DNA of 64,000 nucleotides from CAIYZT01 sp052387855 (GTDB taxonomy: Bacteria; Pseudomonadota; Alphaproteobacteria; Rhodobacterales; Rhodobacteraceae): contig JBQTIT010000015.1 of NCBI GenBank assembly GCA_052387855.1, forward strand, positions 1 through 64,000, read 5' to 3'. The position numbers and the translations under genes are program-made. Below, piece after piece: positions 43,244 to 52,954 of this stretch; position 1 is the stretch's first letter; every line of letters begins with the position of its first letter. The notes under the pieces are model-generated. The model did not search any database. It was given only the letters and a program-made list of their open reading frames with translations, and was not told where the DNA came from.

Positions 43244-43570
43244 TCAGTTCAACTGATACTGAAGGGGATACATCCCGTCCGCAAAGTCGCCGAACAGGTC
43301 GGGCAGGTCCGGGTGGCCGACCGGCTCGCCGCTTTCGTCCGGGACGAGGTTCTGTTCCGAGACATAGGCGACGTAATAGCTTTGGTCATTCTCGGCCAGC
43401 AGGTGATAAAACGGCTGGTCCTTGCTGGGGCGGCTGTCCTCGGGGATGTTCTGATACCACTCCTCGGTGTTCGAGAACATCGCATCGACGTCAAAGACCA
43501 CACCGCGAAAGGGATGCTTGCGGTGGCGCAAGACCTGGCCGATGGAATATTTGGCGTCCGACTTGAGCAT
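43244..43570 (-). CDS. hspQ: Heat shock protein HspQ
   Basis: This 108-residue hemimethylated-DNA-binding/YccV-like protein has AKYSIGQVLRHRKHPFRGVV, FDVDAMFSNTEEWYQNIPED and YYVAYVSEQNLV as expected for HspQ. HspQ modulates Lon protease specificity in enterobacteria. The ATG at 43570 follows a GGGGAAGG stretch. It is divergent from the transglycosylase-like lipoprotein gene with 222 bases between starts. Confidence 0.92.
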   Translation of the reverse strand: MLKSDAKYSIGQVLRHRKHPFRGVVFDVDAMFSNTEEWYQNIPEDSRPSKDQPFYHLLAENDQSYYVAYVSEQNLVPDESGEPVGHPDLPDLFGDFADGMYPLQYQLN

Positions 43571-43792
43571 TGGTCCACCTTCCCCTGGCGCAGTTTTATT
43601 CGCGCGCCGGTGCGATGTCCATGCAATGGCGGCGGGGGGTGCGAAACAATCTGTGGCCCCGATTCCCATAGTGACCGCGGGCCCCCCCCGGCCGCGCCCC
43701 GCGCAGAAATCCACCGTGACGGCGCCAGACCCATTCCCTCGCGGCGCCAAATGTCCTATCGTGCCGGCAAAACAAGAATGCACGAGGGGCAG

Positions 43793-44371
43793 ATGAGCAG
43801 AACCTTCCGTGCGTCGATCGTCTTGCTGTTTCTCGCCGCCTGCGGCGGAGGCAAGTTTTCGGCGCCCCAGAACCTTGATGACGCCTGTTCGATCGCGGGC
43901 CAGCGGCCGGAATATCTGAACGCCTTTGTGGATGCCGAACGCAAATGGGGCGTGCCGGTGTCCGTGCAGATGGCGACGGTCTATCAGGAATCGAAATTCG
44001 TCGGCAACGCGCGTACCCCGCGCAAGTATTTTCTGGGGTTCATCCCGATGGGGCGGCAATCGTCGGCCTATGGCTATGCGCAGGCCCTGGACGGCACCTG
44101 GGAGGAATATCAGGACGAAGAGGGCGGCAACTTTGCCAAGCGCAACCGGATCTCGGACGCGGCCGACTTCATGGGATGGTACATGGCCGGGTCCAGTGCA
44201 TCGCTGGGCATCCCGCTGAGCGACGCCGAAAACCAGTACCTGGCCTATCACGAGGGACGCCGGGGCTATGCCAACGGCAGCTATCGGGGCAAGGCCTGGC
44301 TGGTCGAGGTGGCGGACGCGGTCGGACAGCGGGCCGATAGATACGCGGTGCAGTTGCAGTCCTGCCAATGA
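43793..44371 (+). CDS. Lytic-transglycosylase-like lipoprotein
   Basis: This 192-residue protein begins with a lipoprotein signal peptide ending in LLFLAACGGG (cysteine near residue 17). The mature part has the SLT fold signature: RKWGVPVSVQMATVYQESKF (catalytic glutamate in QESKF), SAYGYAQALDGTWEEYQ and YLAYHEGRRGYANGSY. Such enzymes cleave peptidoglycan glycan strands, forming 1,6-anhydromuramic ends. It overlaps the EamA transporter gene by four bases. Confidence 0.87.
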   Translation: MSRTFRASIVLLFLAACGGGKFSAPQNLDDACSIAGQRPEYLNAFVDAERKWGVPVSVQMATVYQESKFVGNARTPRKYFLGFIPMGRQSSAYGYAQALDGTWEEYQDEEGGNFAKRNRISDAADFMGWYMAGSSASLGIPLSDAENQYLAYHEGRRGYANGSYRGKAWLVEVADAVGQRADRYAVQLQSCQ

Positions 44372-45267
44372 CCGGGAAAGGCGCCCGGACCCAAGCCGGA
44401 CCCATGACTGACGGCAACGCGCTCAGGGGCGTGATCCTTGCCGTCCTGGCCACGCTGGCCTTTGCCGGCTCGGACATCCTGACCAAGCAGTTGACCGTGG
44501 TCCATGCGCTGAGCCTGGTGGTGGCGGTGCGCTATGTGGTGAACCTGGGGCTGCTGGCGCTGGTGTTCGGCCCGCGTGAAGGCGCAGGACTGTGGCGCAC
44601 GCAGCGGACCTGGCTGGTGCTGCTGCGCGGGCTCTGCCTGTCGGCGGCGACGCTGACCATGGTGCTTGCGCTGCGCCTGTTGCCGGTCGCCGAGACCATC
44701 GCCATCATCTACCTGGCGCCCTTTGCCGTCCTGGTGCTGTCGGGCCCGCTGCTGAAAGAGCGGGTCTCGGCCTGGGGCTGGGTCGGCGCGGCGGTCGGCT
44801 TTGGCGGGGTGCTGCTGATCCTGCGGCCGGGCGGCGGGCTTGACCCGCTGGGCGTGGCCTTTGCGCTGGTCAACACCGGCTTTGCCACCGCCTATCATCT
44901 TCTCACCCGCGTCCTGACCCGGACCGAGACGACGACGGCGATGCTGTTCCACACCGCATTGGTCGGGACCGTGATCTTTGGCGCCACGGCGCTGGCCGCG
45001 GCACCGGCAGAGTTGCCCGGCTGGATCGATCTGGCCCTGATGGTCGTGCTTGGCGTGCTGGCGACCGGCGGCCACATGCTGTTTACGGCGGCCTATGTCG
45101 CGGCGCCGGCCGGGCTGGTGGCGCCTGTGGGCTATGTGCATCTGGTCTGGGCGGCGATCCTGGGCTGGCTGGTGTTCGGCCACTGGCCGACGGACCTGTC
45201 GCTGCTGGGCATGGCGCTGGTGATCGCGGCCGGCGTGCTGACCGCCTGGCGGGCGGGCCGGCGCTGA
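44368..45267 (+). CDS. EamA/DMT-family transporter
   Basis: This is a 299-residue inner-membrane protein with ten hydrophobic segments arranged as two EamA repeats (LAFAGSDILTKQL in the first; a second GWVGAAVGFGGVLLILRPGG in mid-protein). DMT members export metabolites such as amino acids or nucleotide sugars; the substrate is unknown. The ATG at 44368 overlaps the lipoprotein gene stop; ATG at 44404 (MTDGNALRGV) is also possible and removes a polar leader. Confidence 0.88.
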   Translation: MTGKGARTQAGPMTDGNALRGVILAVLATLAFAGSDILTKQLTVVHALSLVVAVRYVVNLGLLALVFGPREGAGLWRTQRTWLVLLRGLCLSAATLTMVLALRLLPVAETIAIIYLAPFAVLVLSGPLLKERVSAWGWVGAAVGFGGVLLILRPGGGLDPLGVAFALVNTGFATAYHLLTRVLTRTETTTAMLFHTALVGTVIFGATALAAAPAELPGWIDLALMVVLGVLATGGHMLFTAAYVAAPAGLVAPVGYVHLVWAAILGWLVFGHWPTDLSLLGMALVIAAGVLTAWRAGRR

Positions 45268-45274
45268 GGCCGGA

Positions 45275-45877
45275 TCAGAACCCGCGCTTGCGCTTTTCGC
45301 TTTCGAGCGAAAAGAAGGTGGGGCCGAACCCGTCCACGGCGGTGAGCATGTCGAGCAAGATGGTGGTTTGCTGGCCCAGATCGTCCGTGATCACCCAGCG
45401 CACCAGGCGCAGCGGCTCGGCGGTAAAGTAGAGGTCGATCCCGCCATATTCGGGATGGTCCGGGTCCTGCGCGCGCACGATGGTGGCGCCCTCCACCTCG
45501 GTATGTCCGGCCACCATGCCGGCGCTGTCCAGGTCGATCTCGCGCCCCAGAACCAGGTTCAGCGGCGTGCGCGCCAGCGGGTACTGCTCGGGCGGCTCGT
45601 TCGACTTGGCATCAAAGATCGCGACCTGGCCGGCCGACGCCAGCACCAGATTGGCATCGGGCGGCGCGTATTCAAACCGCATCCGCCCGGGCCGTTGCAG
45701 ATAGAGCATCCCGGTCGAGCTTGACCCGTCGGCGTTGATCTGCACGAAACTGCTCTGGGCTGCCCCCAGCCCGTTCAGATAGGCGCTGAGCGTGGCCAGG
45801 GGGATCTTTTCGGCCTGGGCGGGCAGCGCCGCGAGGGCAAGCGTCAGCGGGGCCAGAAGGGCAAGAAGGCGTCTCAT
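45275..45877 (-). CDS. lolA: Outer-membrane lipoprotein carrier protein LolA-like
   Basis: This 200-residue periplasmic protein has a Sec signal peptide (about residues 1-22, cleavage after PAQA). The mature protein has the LolA pattern: LNGLGAAQSSFVQINADGSSS (TxxAxFxQ variant), GMLYLQRPGRMRFEY and DTIDP-like blocks further on. It carries lipoproteins across the periplasm to the outer membrane. In Rhodobacteraceae lolA commonly lies near ftsK, here about 4 kb away on the other strand. It converges on the EamA transporter. Confidence 0.87.
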   Translation of the reverse strand: MRRLLALLAPLTLALAALPAQAEKIPLATLSAYLNGLGAAQSSFVQINADGSSSTGMLYLQRPGRMRFEYAPPDANLVLASAGQVAIFDAKSNEPPEQYPLARTPLNLVLGREIDLDSAGMVAGHTEVEGATIVRAQDPDHPEYGGIDLYFTAEPLRLVRWVITDDLGQQTTILLDMLTAVDGFGPTFFSLESEKRKRGF

Positions 45878-45944
45878 GGCGCCCTTATACCGGCTTGGGA
45901 CCGCCTCTGCACCCCCCGGGGCGATCACTTGGGCGCGAGGGGGA

Positions 45945-47174
45945 TCAAAGCGCGCGCCCCGTCATCAGGCGCGGCATGGTCCCGCTCAGCCCGGCGGCCT
46001 GACGGATAAAGGCACGCCGCGCGCCCGGCAGGGCACCGATCAGGCCAAGGCCCAGATCGCGCCCGGCGCGCAGCACCGGATTGTCGTTGGAAAAGAGCGC
46101 GTTGACCGCGTCCATGCCCAGGGCCAGCGCCATCGCTTCTGCCCGCCGCCAGGTCTGGTAGCGCGTCAGGACATCCGCCGCGCCGACATCTTCGCCGCGC
46201 CGGTGCGCGTCGACCAGCACCTCGGCCAGGGCCGCGACATCGCGCAGGCCCAGGTTCAGCCCCTGCCCGGCGAGCGGATGCACGCCATGCGCCGCATCCC
46301 CCACCAGCGCCAGTCGCGGGCCGGCAAAGCGCTCGGCCAGGGACAGCGACAAGGGGTAGCTGAACCGCCTGCCTTCCAGGGCGATCGGGCCCAGAAAGCT
46401 GCCGAACCGCGCGCCAAGGGCGGTCAGGAAATCGTCATCGCTCAGCGCGGCGATGGCGGCGGCAGAGCTGTCCGGCTCGCTCCAGACGACCGAGGAAAGG
46501 TGCCCGCCGGCCAGCGGCAGGATGGCAAAGGGGCCGCCCGGGGTGAAAAGCTGGTGCGCCTGGCCCTGATGGTCGCGCGCGTGGCGGACCGCGCAGACCA
46601 GCGCGGTCTGACCGTAGCCATGCCCCTGCCGGCGGATCCCTGCCCGCGCCGCCACGCCAGATGCGCGCCCGTCGGCGCCCACCAGCACCCGCCCCGTCAC
46701 GCGCTGCCCGCTTTCCAGCGTGACCGCCGCCGCCTGCGCGCCGATCTCTTGCGCCACCGCGCCCTGCCCGCTGAGGAGCGTGATCCCGGTCTGAACCGAC
46801 ATCGCGCGCAGAAGGGCGGCGTAAAGATGCCGGTCCTCGACCAGATGGCCCATCGGGCCCTCTTCGATCTCGGCGTGGTCGAACTCCAGCCACAGCGGGC
46901 CGGGGCCGGGGCCGATCCGCCCGTCCGAAGCGACGATCCTGAGGATGGGCTGGGCCACGGGCTGAACAAGCCCCCAGACCCCGACCGCCTGCAACAGCCG
47001 GACCGAGGCGATGGACAGCGCATAGGCCCGCCCGTCAAATCCCGCCTCGGCGCGGGCGGGGGGCGGGCGGGCGTCGATGATCGCAACGCGCAGCCCCGCC
47101 CCGGCGAGCGCCAGGGCCAGGGCCGGCCCGTTCAGCCCGCCGCCGATGATCAGAATGTCGCAATCGGGTGCCAT
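45945..47174 (-). CDS. FAD-dependent hydroxylase of the UbiH/UbiF/COQ6 family
   Basis: This is a 409-residue flavoprotein monooxygenase. The N-terminal dinucleotide motif is ILIIGGGLNGPALALALAGA, the middle motif is VLVGADGRASGVA, and the FAD-ribityl site is LVGDAAHGVHPLAGQGLNLG. Family members hydroxylate ubiquinone precursors in the inner-membrane-associated Q pathway. The exact ring position cannot be assigned. The ATG at 47174 is divergent from the amidase gene, with 82 bases between. Confidence 0.9.
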   Translation of the reverse strand: MAPDCDILIIGGGLNGPALALALAGAGLRVAIIDARPPPARAEAGFDGRAYALSIASVRLLQAVGVWGLVQPVAQPILRIVASDGRIGPGPGPLWLEFDHAEIEEGPMGHLVEDRHLYAALLRAMSVQTGITLLSGQGAVAQEIGAQAAAVTLESGQRVTGRVLVGADGRASGVAARAGIRRQGHGYGQTALVCAVRHARDHQGQAHQLFTPGGPFAILPLAGGHLSSVVWSEPDSSAAAIAALSDDDFLTALGARFGSFLGPIALEGRRFSYPLSLSLAERFAGPRLALVGDAAHGVHPLAGQGLNLGLRDVAALAEVLVDAHRRGEDVGAADVLTRYQTWRRAEAMALALGMDAVNALFSNDNPVLRAGRDLGLGLIGALPGARRAFIRQAAGLSGTMPRLMTGRAL

Positions 47175-47256
47175 GCGGCCCAATATGGCCCTTGTCCCGG
47201 GATTGTCCATGCGCTGCCTTGCCGCTAGCCTGCCCCCGTGAGGGGGAGCGCACGCG

Positions 47257-48585
47257 ATGAAGACCTGGTCCAACATGACGGCCGCAGACCTGGGCCGGGC
47301 CATCGACGCGGGAAAGGTCCACGCGGTGGAGCTTGCCGAGTTCTTTCTGGACAGGATCGACTCGCATGATCTGGCCGGGCGCATCTATGCCCGCACCACC
47401 CCCACCCGCGCCCGGGGCGAGGCGATGGGGGCCGCGGGCCGTGCCAAGGCGGGGCTCAGGCGCGGACCGCTCGACGGGGTGCCGCTGTCGTGGAAGGACC
47501 TGTTCGACACCGCCGGCACCGCGACCGAGGCCGGATCGGCGCTGCTGCGCGGGCGCATGCCTGCCCGGGATGCGGCGGTGCTGGAAACGGCGACGCTGGG
47601 CGGCCTGGTCTGTCTGGGCAAGACCCATATGTCGGAACTTGCCTTTTCCGGGCTTGGCCTGAACCCGGTCACGGCGACGCCGCCCTGCATCAACGATGCC
47701 CGCGCGGTGTCCGGGGGCTCGTCCTCGGGCGCGGCGGCCTCGGTGGCCTTTGGGCTGGCGCCGGCGGCGGTGGGGTCTGACACCGGCGGCTCGGTGCGCA
47801 TTCCGGCGGCATGGAATGATCTGGTCGGGCTCAAGACCACCTGGGGCCGCCTGCCGCTGACCGGGGTGGTGCCGCTGTGCGAAAGCTTTGACACCGTGGG
47901 GTTCCTGGCCCGCTCGCTGGAGGATTGCGCGCTGCTGCTGGCCGCCTGCGAGGGGGCGCGGGCGATGGACCTGACGCCGCCGCCGCTGGCAGGGCTGCGG
48001 CTGGCGGTGCTGGAGACGCTGGCGCTGGACGGGCTGCGCGACGCCCCGGCGCGGGGGTTCGGCGATGCGCTTTCCCGACTGTCCCGCGCCGGGGCGCGGA
48101 TCGAGCGCGTCTCCTTTCCCGGCGCGGCCGAGGCGATGGCCCTGGCCGGCCCGATCTATACCGGGCAGGCCTATGGCATCTGGTCGGAGCTGATCGAATC
48201 CGCCCCGGACAAGATGTTTGCGCGGATCCTGGAACGTTTTCGCATCGGCGCGGGCGTTTCGGCGCCCGACTACGTCGCCGGATGGCGGCGGCTGGAGGCG
48301 ATCCGCAAGGAATGGGCCGGGGCGATGGCCGGATATGACGCCGTGATTCTGCCGACTTCGCCCATCCTGCCGCCCGACGCGGCGCGGCTGATGTCCGATG
48401 CGGACTATTACGCCACCGAGAACCTCTTGGCCATGCGCAACACGCGGATCGGAAACCTGATGGATGTCCCGGTCGTGACCCTGCCGACGGCGCAGCCTTC
48501 GTGCGGGATCTCGTTCATGGGGGCCGCGCACCGCGAAGAGCGGCTTATCCGCCTGTGTCTTGCCGCCGAGCGGGCGCTGGCCTGA
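47257..48585 (+). CDS. Amidase (amidase-signature family)
   Basis: This 442-residue enzyme has the Ser-cisSer-Lys catalytic triad: lysine in VPLSWKDLFDTAGT, and the serines in SGGSSSGAAASVA and GSDTGGSVRIPAAW. These hydrolyse amides to acid and ammonia; GatA is excluded by the lack of neighbouring gatB/C and by sequence differences. It is of the short, single-domain type. The substrate is unknown. The ATG at 47257 follows GAGGGGGAG. Confidence 0.9.
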   Translation: MKTWSNMTAADLGRAIDAGKVHAVELAEFFLDRIDSHDLAGRIYARTTPTRARGEAMGAAGRAKAGLRRGPLDGVPLSWKDLFDTAGTATEAGSALLRGRMPARDAAVLETATLGGLVCLGKTHMSELAFSGLGLNPVTATPPCINDARAVSGGSSSGAAASVAFGLAPAAVGSDTGGSVRIPAAWNDLVGLKTTWGRLPLTGVVPLCESFDTVGFLARSLEDCALLLAACEGARAMDLTPPPLAGLRLAVLETLALDGLRDAPARGFGDALSRLSRAGARIERVSFPGAAEAMALAGPIYTGQAYGIWSELIESAPDKMFARILERFRIGAGVSAPDYVAGWRRLEAIRKEWAGAMAGYDAVILPTSPILPPDAARLMSDADYYATENLLAMRNTRIGNLMDVPVVTLPTAQPSCGISFMGAAHREERLIRLCLAAERALA

Positions 48586-48727
48586 ACCGGTCCGGCGCAG
48601 CCCATGCGAAAAAGCCACAAACGCGCCGCGCATCCCCGTCTAATCCTTACCTTTTTCTGGACCTGCGTCCCTCTTTGGCGCTAAGCTTGGCGGCAACGGG
48701 GCGCGATGACCCCGAGTTGAGGCAGTC

Positions 48728-49906
48728 ATGGCAATTCCTGAGCGGTTTTCGAACCTGCCGGATTATGCGTTTCCGCGTCTGCGGAAGCTGCTGGATGCGC
48801 ATGCGCCGGGGGCTGCGCCCATCGCCATGACCATCGGCGAGCCGCGCCACCCGGCGCCGGATTTTCTGGCCGAGGTGCTGAACGCCAACCTTGACGGCTT
48901 TGGCGTCTACCCGCCCAACGATGGCTCGCCTGCGCTCTTGGACAGCATCAGCGCCTGGCTGGGGCGCCGCTACGGGGTCAGGGTGGGCGCGGATCGGATC
49001 ATGAACCTGAACGGCACGCGCGAGGGGCTCTACAACGCCTGCATCGCGCTTTGCCCCGAGCGCAAGGCGGGCGCCGCGCCGGCGGTGCTGATGCCAAACC
49101 CCTTTTACCAGGTCTATGCCGTGGCCGCGCTGACCGTGGGGGCCGAGCCGGTCTATGTGCCGGCCACCGCCGCGACGGGATTCCTGCCCGACTATGCCGG
49201 GCTGCCCCCGGCGCTGCTGGACAGGGTCGGCGTCGCCTATATCTGCTCGCCTGCCAACCCGCAGGGCGCGGTGGCCAGCCGCGACTATCTGGCCGGACTG
49301 CTGGCGCTGGCCGAGCGGCACGATTTCATCGTGCTGTCGGACGAGTGCTATAGCGAAATCTGGGCCGATGCCCCGCCGCCCGGCATTCTTGAGGTGGCCG
49401 CCGCGACCGGCGCCAACCCCGAGCGGGCCTTTGCCTTTCATTCGCTGTCCAAGCGCTCGAACCTGCCCGGTCTTCGGTCCGGCTTTGTGGCCGGGGGCGC
49501 GGCGGGCATCGCGCGGCTGCGCCAGCTTCGAAGCTTTTCCGGCGCGCCGGTGCCGCTGCCCTTGCAGGCTGTCAGCGCCCGGGCCTGGTCGGACGAAAGC
49601 CATGTCGAGGCATCGCGCGCGCTTTACCACCAGAAATTCGCCGACGCGGCCGAGGTCTTTGGCGCGGTTCAGGGCTTTGCCCTGCCGCAGGGCGGCTTTT
49701 ACCTCTGGCTCGCGGTCGGCGATGGCGAGGAGGCCGCGCTGCGCCTGTGGCGCGAGACCGGGGTACGGGTGCTGCCGGGGGCCTATCTGTCGCGCGATGC
49801 GGGGGGCGAGAACCCCGGCAAGGACTATATCAGGGTCGCGCTGGTGGCCCCCAGGGACGAAACGCGGCGCGGTCTGATCAGGCTGCGCGACTGCCTTTAT
49901 CGGTGA
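48728..49906 (+). CDS. Class I/II PLP-dependent aminotransferase (DapC-like)
   Basis: This is a 392-residue fold-type-I enzyme. The PLP lysine lies in HSLSKRSNLPGLRSGF, the aspartate and tyrosine in VLSDECYSEIW, and the arginine in YIRVALVAP. N-succinyl-diaminopimelate aminotransferase (DapC) of lysine and peptidoglycan synthesis is the closest remembered type, but aspartate or glutamine-type activity cannot be excluded. It is 9 bases upstream of ftsK, the usual arrangement in Rhodobacteraceae. Confidence 0.85.
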   Translation: MAIPERFSNLPDYAFPRLRKLLDAHAPGAAPIAMTIGEPRHPAPDFLAEVLNANLDGFGVYPPNDGSPALLDSISAWLGRRYGVRVGADRIMNLNGTREGLYNACIALCPERKAGAAPAVLMPNPFYQVYAVAALTVGAEPVYVPATAATGFLPDYAGLPPALLDRVGVAYICSPANPQGAVASRDYLAGLLALAERHDFIVLSDECYSEIWADAPPPGILEVAAATGANPERAFAFHSLSKRSNLPGLRSGFVAGGAAGIARLRQLRSFSGAPVPLPLQAVSARAWSDESHVEASRALYHQKFADAAEVFGAVQGFALPQGGFYLWLAVGDGEEAALRLWRETGVRVLPGAYLSRDAGGENPGKDYIRVALVAPRDETRRGLIRLRDCLYR

Positions 49907-49915
49907 GGTTGATCC

Positions 49916-52915
49916 ATGGCTTCCTATCAGACGCATGAGCGCGACCCCCTGCTGGATCAGGGCACCCAGGCCATGCTGGAGCGGCGCGCCTTTGAGCTGT
50001 TCGGCGCGCTGGTCGTGGGGGTGGGCCTGTCGGTCGGGCTGATGCTGTGGACCTATTCGCCCGAGGATCCGTCCTGGATGGTGGCGACGGATCAGCCGAT
50101 CAAGAACGCCTTTGGCCATTTCGGCGCCTCGCTGGCCTCGACCATGATCTTGCTTGCGGGCAAGGGGTCATGGATCGTGCCCTTGATCGTCATGACCTGG
50201 GGCATGCGCCTGGTGCTGCACCGGGGGGCCGAGCGCGTGCTGACCCGGGCGATCTTTCTGCCACTGGCGGCGGCGGCGGCCTCGATCTACGGCGCGACCC
50301 TGGCGGCCGGGCCGGACTGGCCGCATTACTTTGGCCTTGGCGGGCTGTTCGGCGACACCTTCCTGGGCGTGCTGGTCAACCTGCTGCCGCTTGCGCCGGG
50401 TGTTGGGATCAAGGCCATGAGCCTGCTCTTCGGCCTCTTGATGCTGGCGACGGGGTTTCTGGTCGCCGGTTTCACCCGGCCCGAACTGGTGGCGCTGGGC
50501 CGCTTTCTGGGCACCGGCCTGCGGACGAGCTTTCGCGCGCTGGCCGGCGCTGCGCGGCGCGGTGCGGGGGCGGGCATGACAGGGTCCGGCCCGGGCGACG
50601 CACGACCGGCGATGGCGGCGGATCAGCGCGACGGTCTGGTCCGCCGCGCCGCGACGCCTGCGCCCGGGGACGGGCCGGCGGACTGGGGCAGGGCGGCGCC
50701 GCTGCGCGCCGACAGCCGTTATCCGGGCGCGCCGGCTGATGCCCTTGCGCCGGGCGCGGTGCGGGAACGCTCGGGCTTGATGTCGCTGGTTCCGTCGGTC
50801 CTGCGCCGCGCCGCCCAGCCCGAGCCCGAACTGGTCGAGCCGCAATTGGCGCAAGGTGCCGGCAGGCTGTCGGGCCTGCCCGATCAGGACCGCATCAGCT
50901 CGCGCATCGCGGATGCGGTGCGGCAGCGCGCCGCCGGGCAGGCCGGTCCGGCCCCGGCCGAGATGTCAGAGCCGCAGGACCCGATCAGCGCCGCGATCCG
51001 CCGGCGCGAGGCTGGCCTGACGCGCCCGCTGGCCGCGCCCATGGCCGTCGCCCGCCCCGCCGCCCCCGGCGTACGGACCGAGCCCCCCGTCTCGGCCCGC
51101 CCGGCGGCCGGTCTTGCCGCCGCCGCGGCCACATCGCTTGCCCCCGGTGTCGCCAGCGCGGGCTTTGTCTCGCGCCGGGCACCAACGGCGGCCGAGGAGG
51201 ATGCCGATCTGGCCATCGCCACCGACTGGGATGCCGAGCTTGACCCCGACGAGGCCGACTTCATCCCCGGGCCCGATCTGCGCGCCCAGATCCCGACGGG
51301 CGAGCCGCGCCGACCCATCGTGCAGGCCGCCGCGCGCAAGGCCGCCGCGCCCAGCCGTCAGGCCCTGGCCGAGGCCCAGCCGCGGCTGCGCTTTGACGAT
51401 CCGGCCCCGGCCTACGCGCTGCCGCCGCTGTCGCTCTTGTCCAACCCGGCCAAGATCCAGCGGCACACCCTTTCCAACGAGGCGCTGGAAGAAAACGCCC
51501 GCATGCTGGAATCGGTGCTGGACGATTACGGCGTGCGCGGCGGGATCACCTCGGTCCGCCCCGGCCCGGTCGTCACCATGTACGAGCTGGAGCCGGCGCC
51601 GGGCCTGAAGGCCAGCCGCGTCATCGGCCTGTCCGACGACATCGCCCGCTCGATGTCGGCCCTTTCGGCGCGGGTGTCGACCGTGCCCGGCCGCACCGTG
51701 ATCGGCATCGAATTGCCCAATGCGGTGCGCGAAAAGGTCGTGCTGCGCGAGATCCTGTCGGCCCGCGACTTTGGCGACACCGCGATGCGCCTGCCGCTGG
51801 CGCTGGGCAAGGACATCGGCGGCGAGCCGATCATCGCCAACCTTGCCAAGATGCCGCACCTTCTGATCGCGGGCACCACCGGGTCGGGCAAGTCGGTGGC
51901 GATCAACACCATGATCCTGTCGCTGCTTTACAAGCTGACGCCCGAGGAATGCCGGCTGATCATGATCGACCCCAAGATGCTGGAATTGTCCGTCTATGAC
52001 GGTATCCCGCATCTTCTGTCGCCCGTCGTGACCGACCCGAAAAAGGCGGTCGTCGCCCTGAAATGGGTCGTGGGCGAGATGGAAGAGCGCTATCGCAAGA
52101 TGTCAAAGATGGGCGTGCGCAACATCGACGGCTACAATGGGCGCGTGCGCGAGAGCCTGGCCCAGGGCGAGATGTTCAAGCGCACCATCCAGACCGGCTT
52201 TGACGAGGACACCGGCGAGCCGGTGTTCGAGACCGAGGAATTCCAGCCCGCCGTCCTGCCCTATATCGTGGTCGTGGTCGACGAGATGGCCGACCTGATG
52301 ATGGTCGCCGGCAAGGAGATCGAGGCCTGCATCCAGCGGCTGGCGCAGATGGCGCGGGCGAGCGGGATCCATCTGATCATGGCGACGCAGCGCCCCTCGG
52401 TCGATGTGATCACCGGCACGATCAAGGCCAACTTCCCCACCCGCATCTCGTTCCAGGTCACGTCCAAGATCGACAGCCGCACCATCCTGGGCGAGCAGGG
52501 GGCAGAGCAGCTTTTGGGGATGGGCGACATGCTGTACATGGCCGGCGGCGGGCGGGTCAGCCGCATCCACGGGCCCTTTGTCAGCGATGAAGAGGTCGAA
52601 GAGATCGTCAGCCACCTGAAAAGCTACGGCCCCCCCGTCTATATGTCGGGCGTGGTCGACGGCCCCGAGGACGACGCGGCATCCGAGATCGACATGGTTC
52701 TGGGCCTGGGCGGTGACGCTTCGGATGATGCGCTGTACGATCAGGCGGTGGCCATCGTGGCCAAGGACCGCAAATGCTCGACTTCCTACATCCAGCGCAA
52801 GCTGGGGATCGGCTACAACAAGGCCGCCAGGCTGGTCGAGCAGATGGAGGAAGAGGGCGTCGTCACCCCCGCCAACCATGTCGGCAAGCGCGAGATCCTG
52901 GTGCCCGAAAGGTAA
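49916..52915 (+). CDS. ftsK: DNA translocase FtsK
   Basis: This 999-residue divisome protein has four N-terminal membrane segments (about residues 25-190), a long proline/alanine-rich linker (about 200-480), then the RecA-like motor. The Walker A box is AGTTGSGKSVAIN near residue 655 and the Walker B is YIVVVVDEMADLMM. The C-terminal gamma winged-helix domain (about 925-999: STSYIQRKLGIGYNKAARLV) reads KOPS sequences. It pumps DNA into daughter cells and activates XerCD. The ATG at 49916 follows GAGG near the upstream stop. Confidence 0.96.
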   Translation: MASYQTHERDPLLDQGTQAMLERRAFELFGALVVGVGLSVGLMLWTYSPEDPSWMVATDQPIKNAFGHFGASLASTMILLAGKGSWIVPLIVMTWGMRLVLHRGAERVLTRAIFLPLAAAAASIYGATLAAGPDWPHYFGLGGLFGDTFLGVLVNLLPLAPGVGIKAMSLLFGLLMLATGFLVAGFTRPELVALGRFLGTGLRTSFRALAGAARRGAGAGMTGSGPGDARPAMAADQRDGLVRRAATPAPGDGPADWGRAAPLRADSRYPGAPADALAPGAVRERSGLMSLVPSVLRRAAQPEPELVEPQLAQGAGRLSGLPDQDRISSRIADAVRQRAAGQAGPAPAEMSEPQDPISAAIRRREAGLTRPLAAPMAVARPAAPGVRTEPPVSARPAAGLAAAAATSLAPGVASAGFVSRRAPTAAEEDADLAIATDWDAELDPDEADFIPGPDLRAQIPTGEPRRPIVQAAARKAAAPSRQALAEAQPRLRFDDPAPAYALPPLSLLSNPAKIQRHTLSNEALEENARMLESVLDDYGVRGGITSVRPGPVVTMYELEPAPGLKASRVIGLSDDIARSMSALSARVSTVPGRTVIGIELPNAVREKVVLREILSARDFGDTAMRLPLALGKDIGGEPIIANLAKMPHLLIAGTTGSGKSVAINTMILSLLYKLTPEECRLIMIDPKMLELSVYDGIPHLLSPVVTDPKKAVVALKWVVGEMEERYRKMSKMGVRNIDGYNGRVRESLAQGEMFKRTIQTGFDEDTGEPVFETEEFQPAVLPYIVVVVDEMADLMMVAGKEIEACIQRLAQMARASGIHLIMATQRPSVDVITGTIKANFPTRISFQVTSKIDSRTILGEQGAEQLLGMGDMLYMAGGGRVSRIHGPFVSDEEVEEIVSHLKSYGPPVYMSGVVDGPEDDAASEIDMVLGLGGDASDDALYDQAVAIVAKDRKCSTSYIQRKLGIGYNKAARLVEQMEEEGVVTPANHVGKREILVPER

Positions 52916-52954
52916 GGGGCAACGGCCCGGGGCGGTTTCGCGTGCGGCCCCGGT

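Noticed and set aside
47257..48585. Amidase as GatA of the Glu-tRNA amidotransferase
   Set aside because: No gatB or gatC is nearby, and the sequence outside the shared triad looks like a general amidase.
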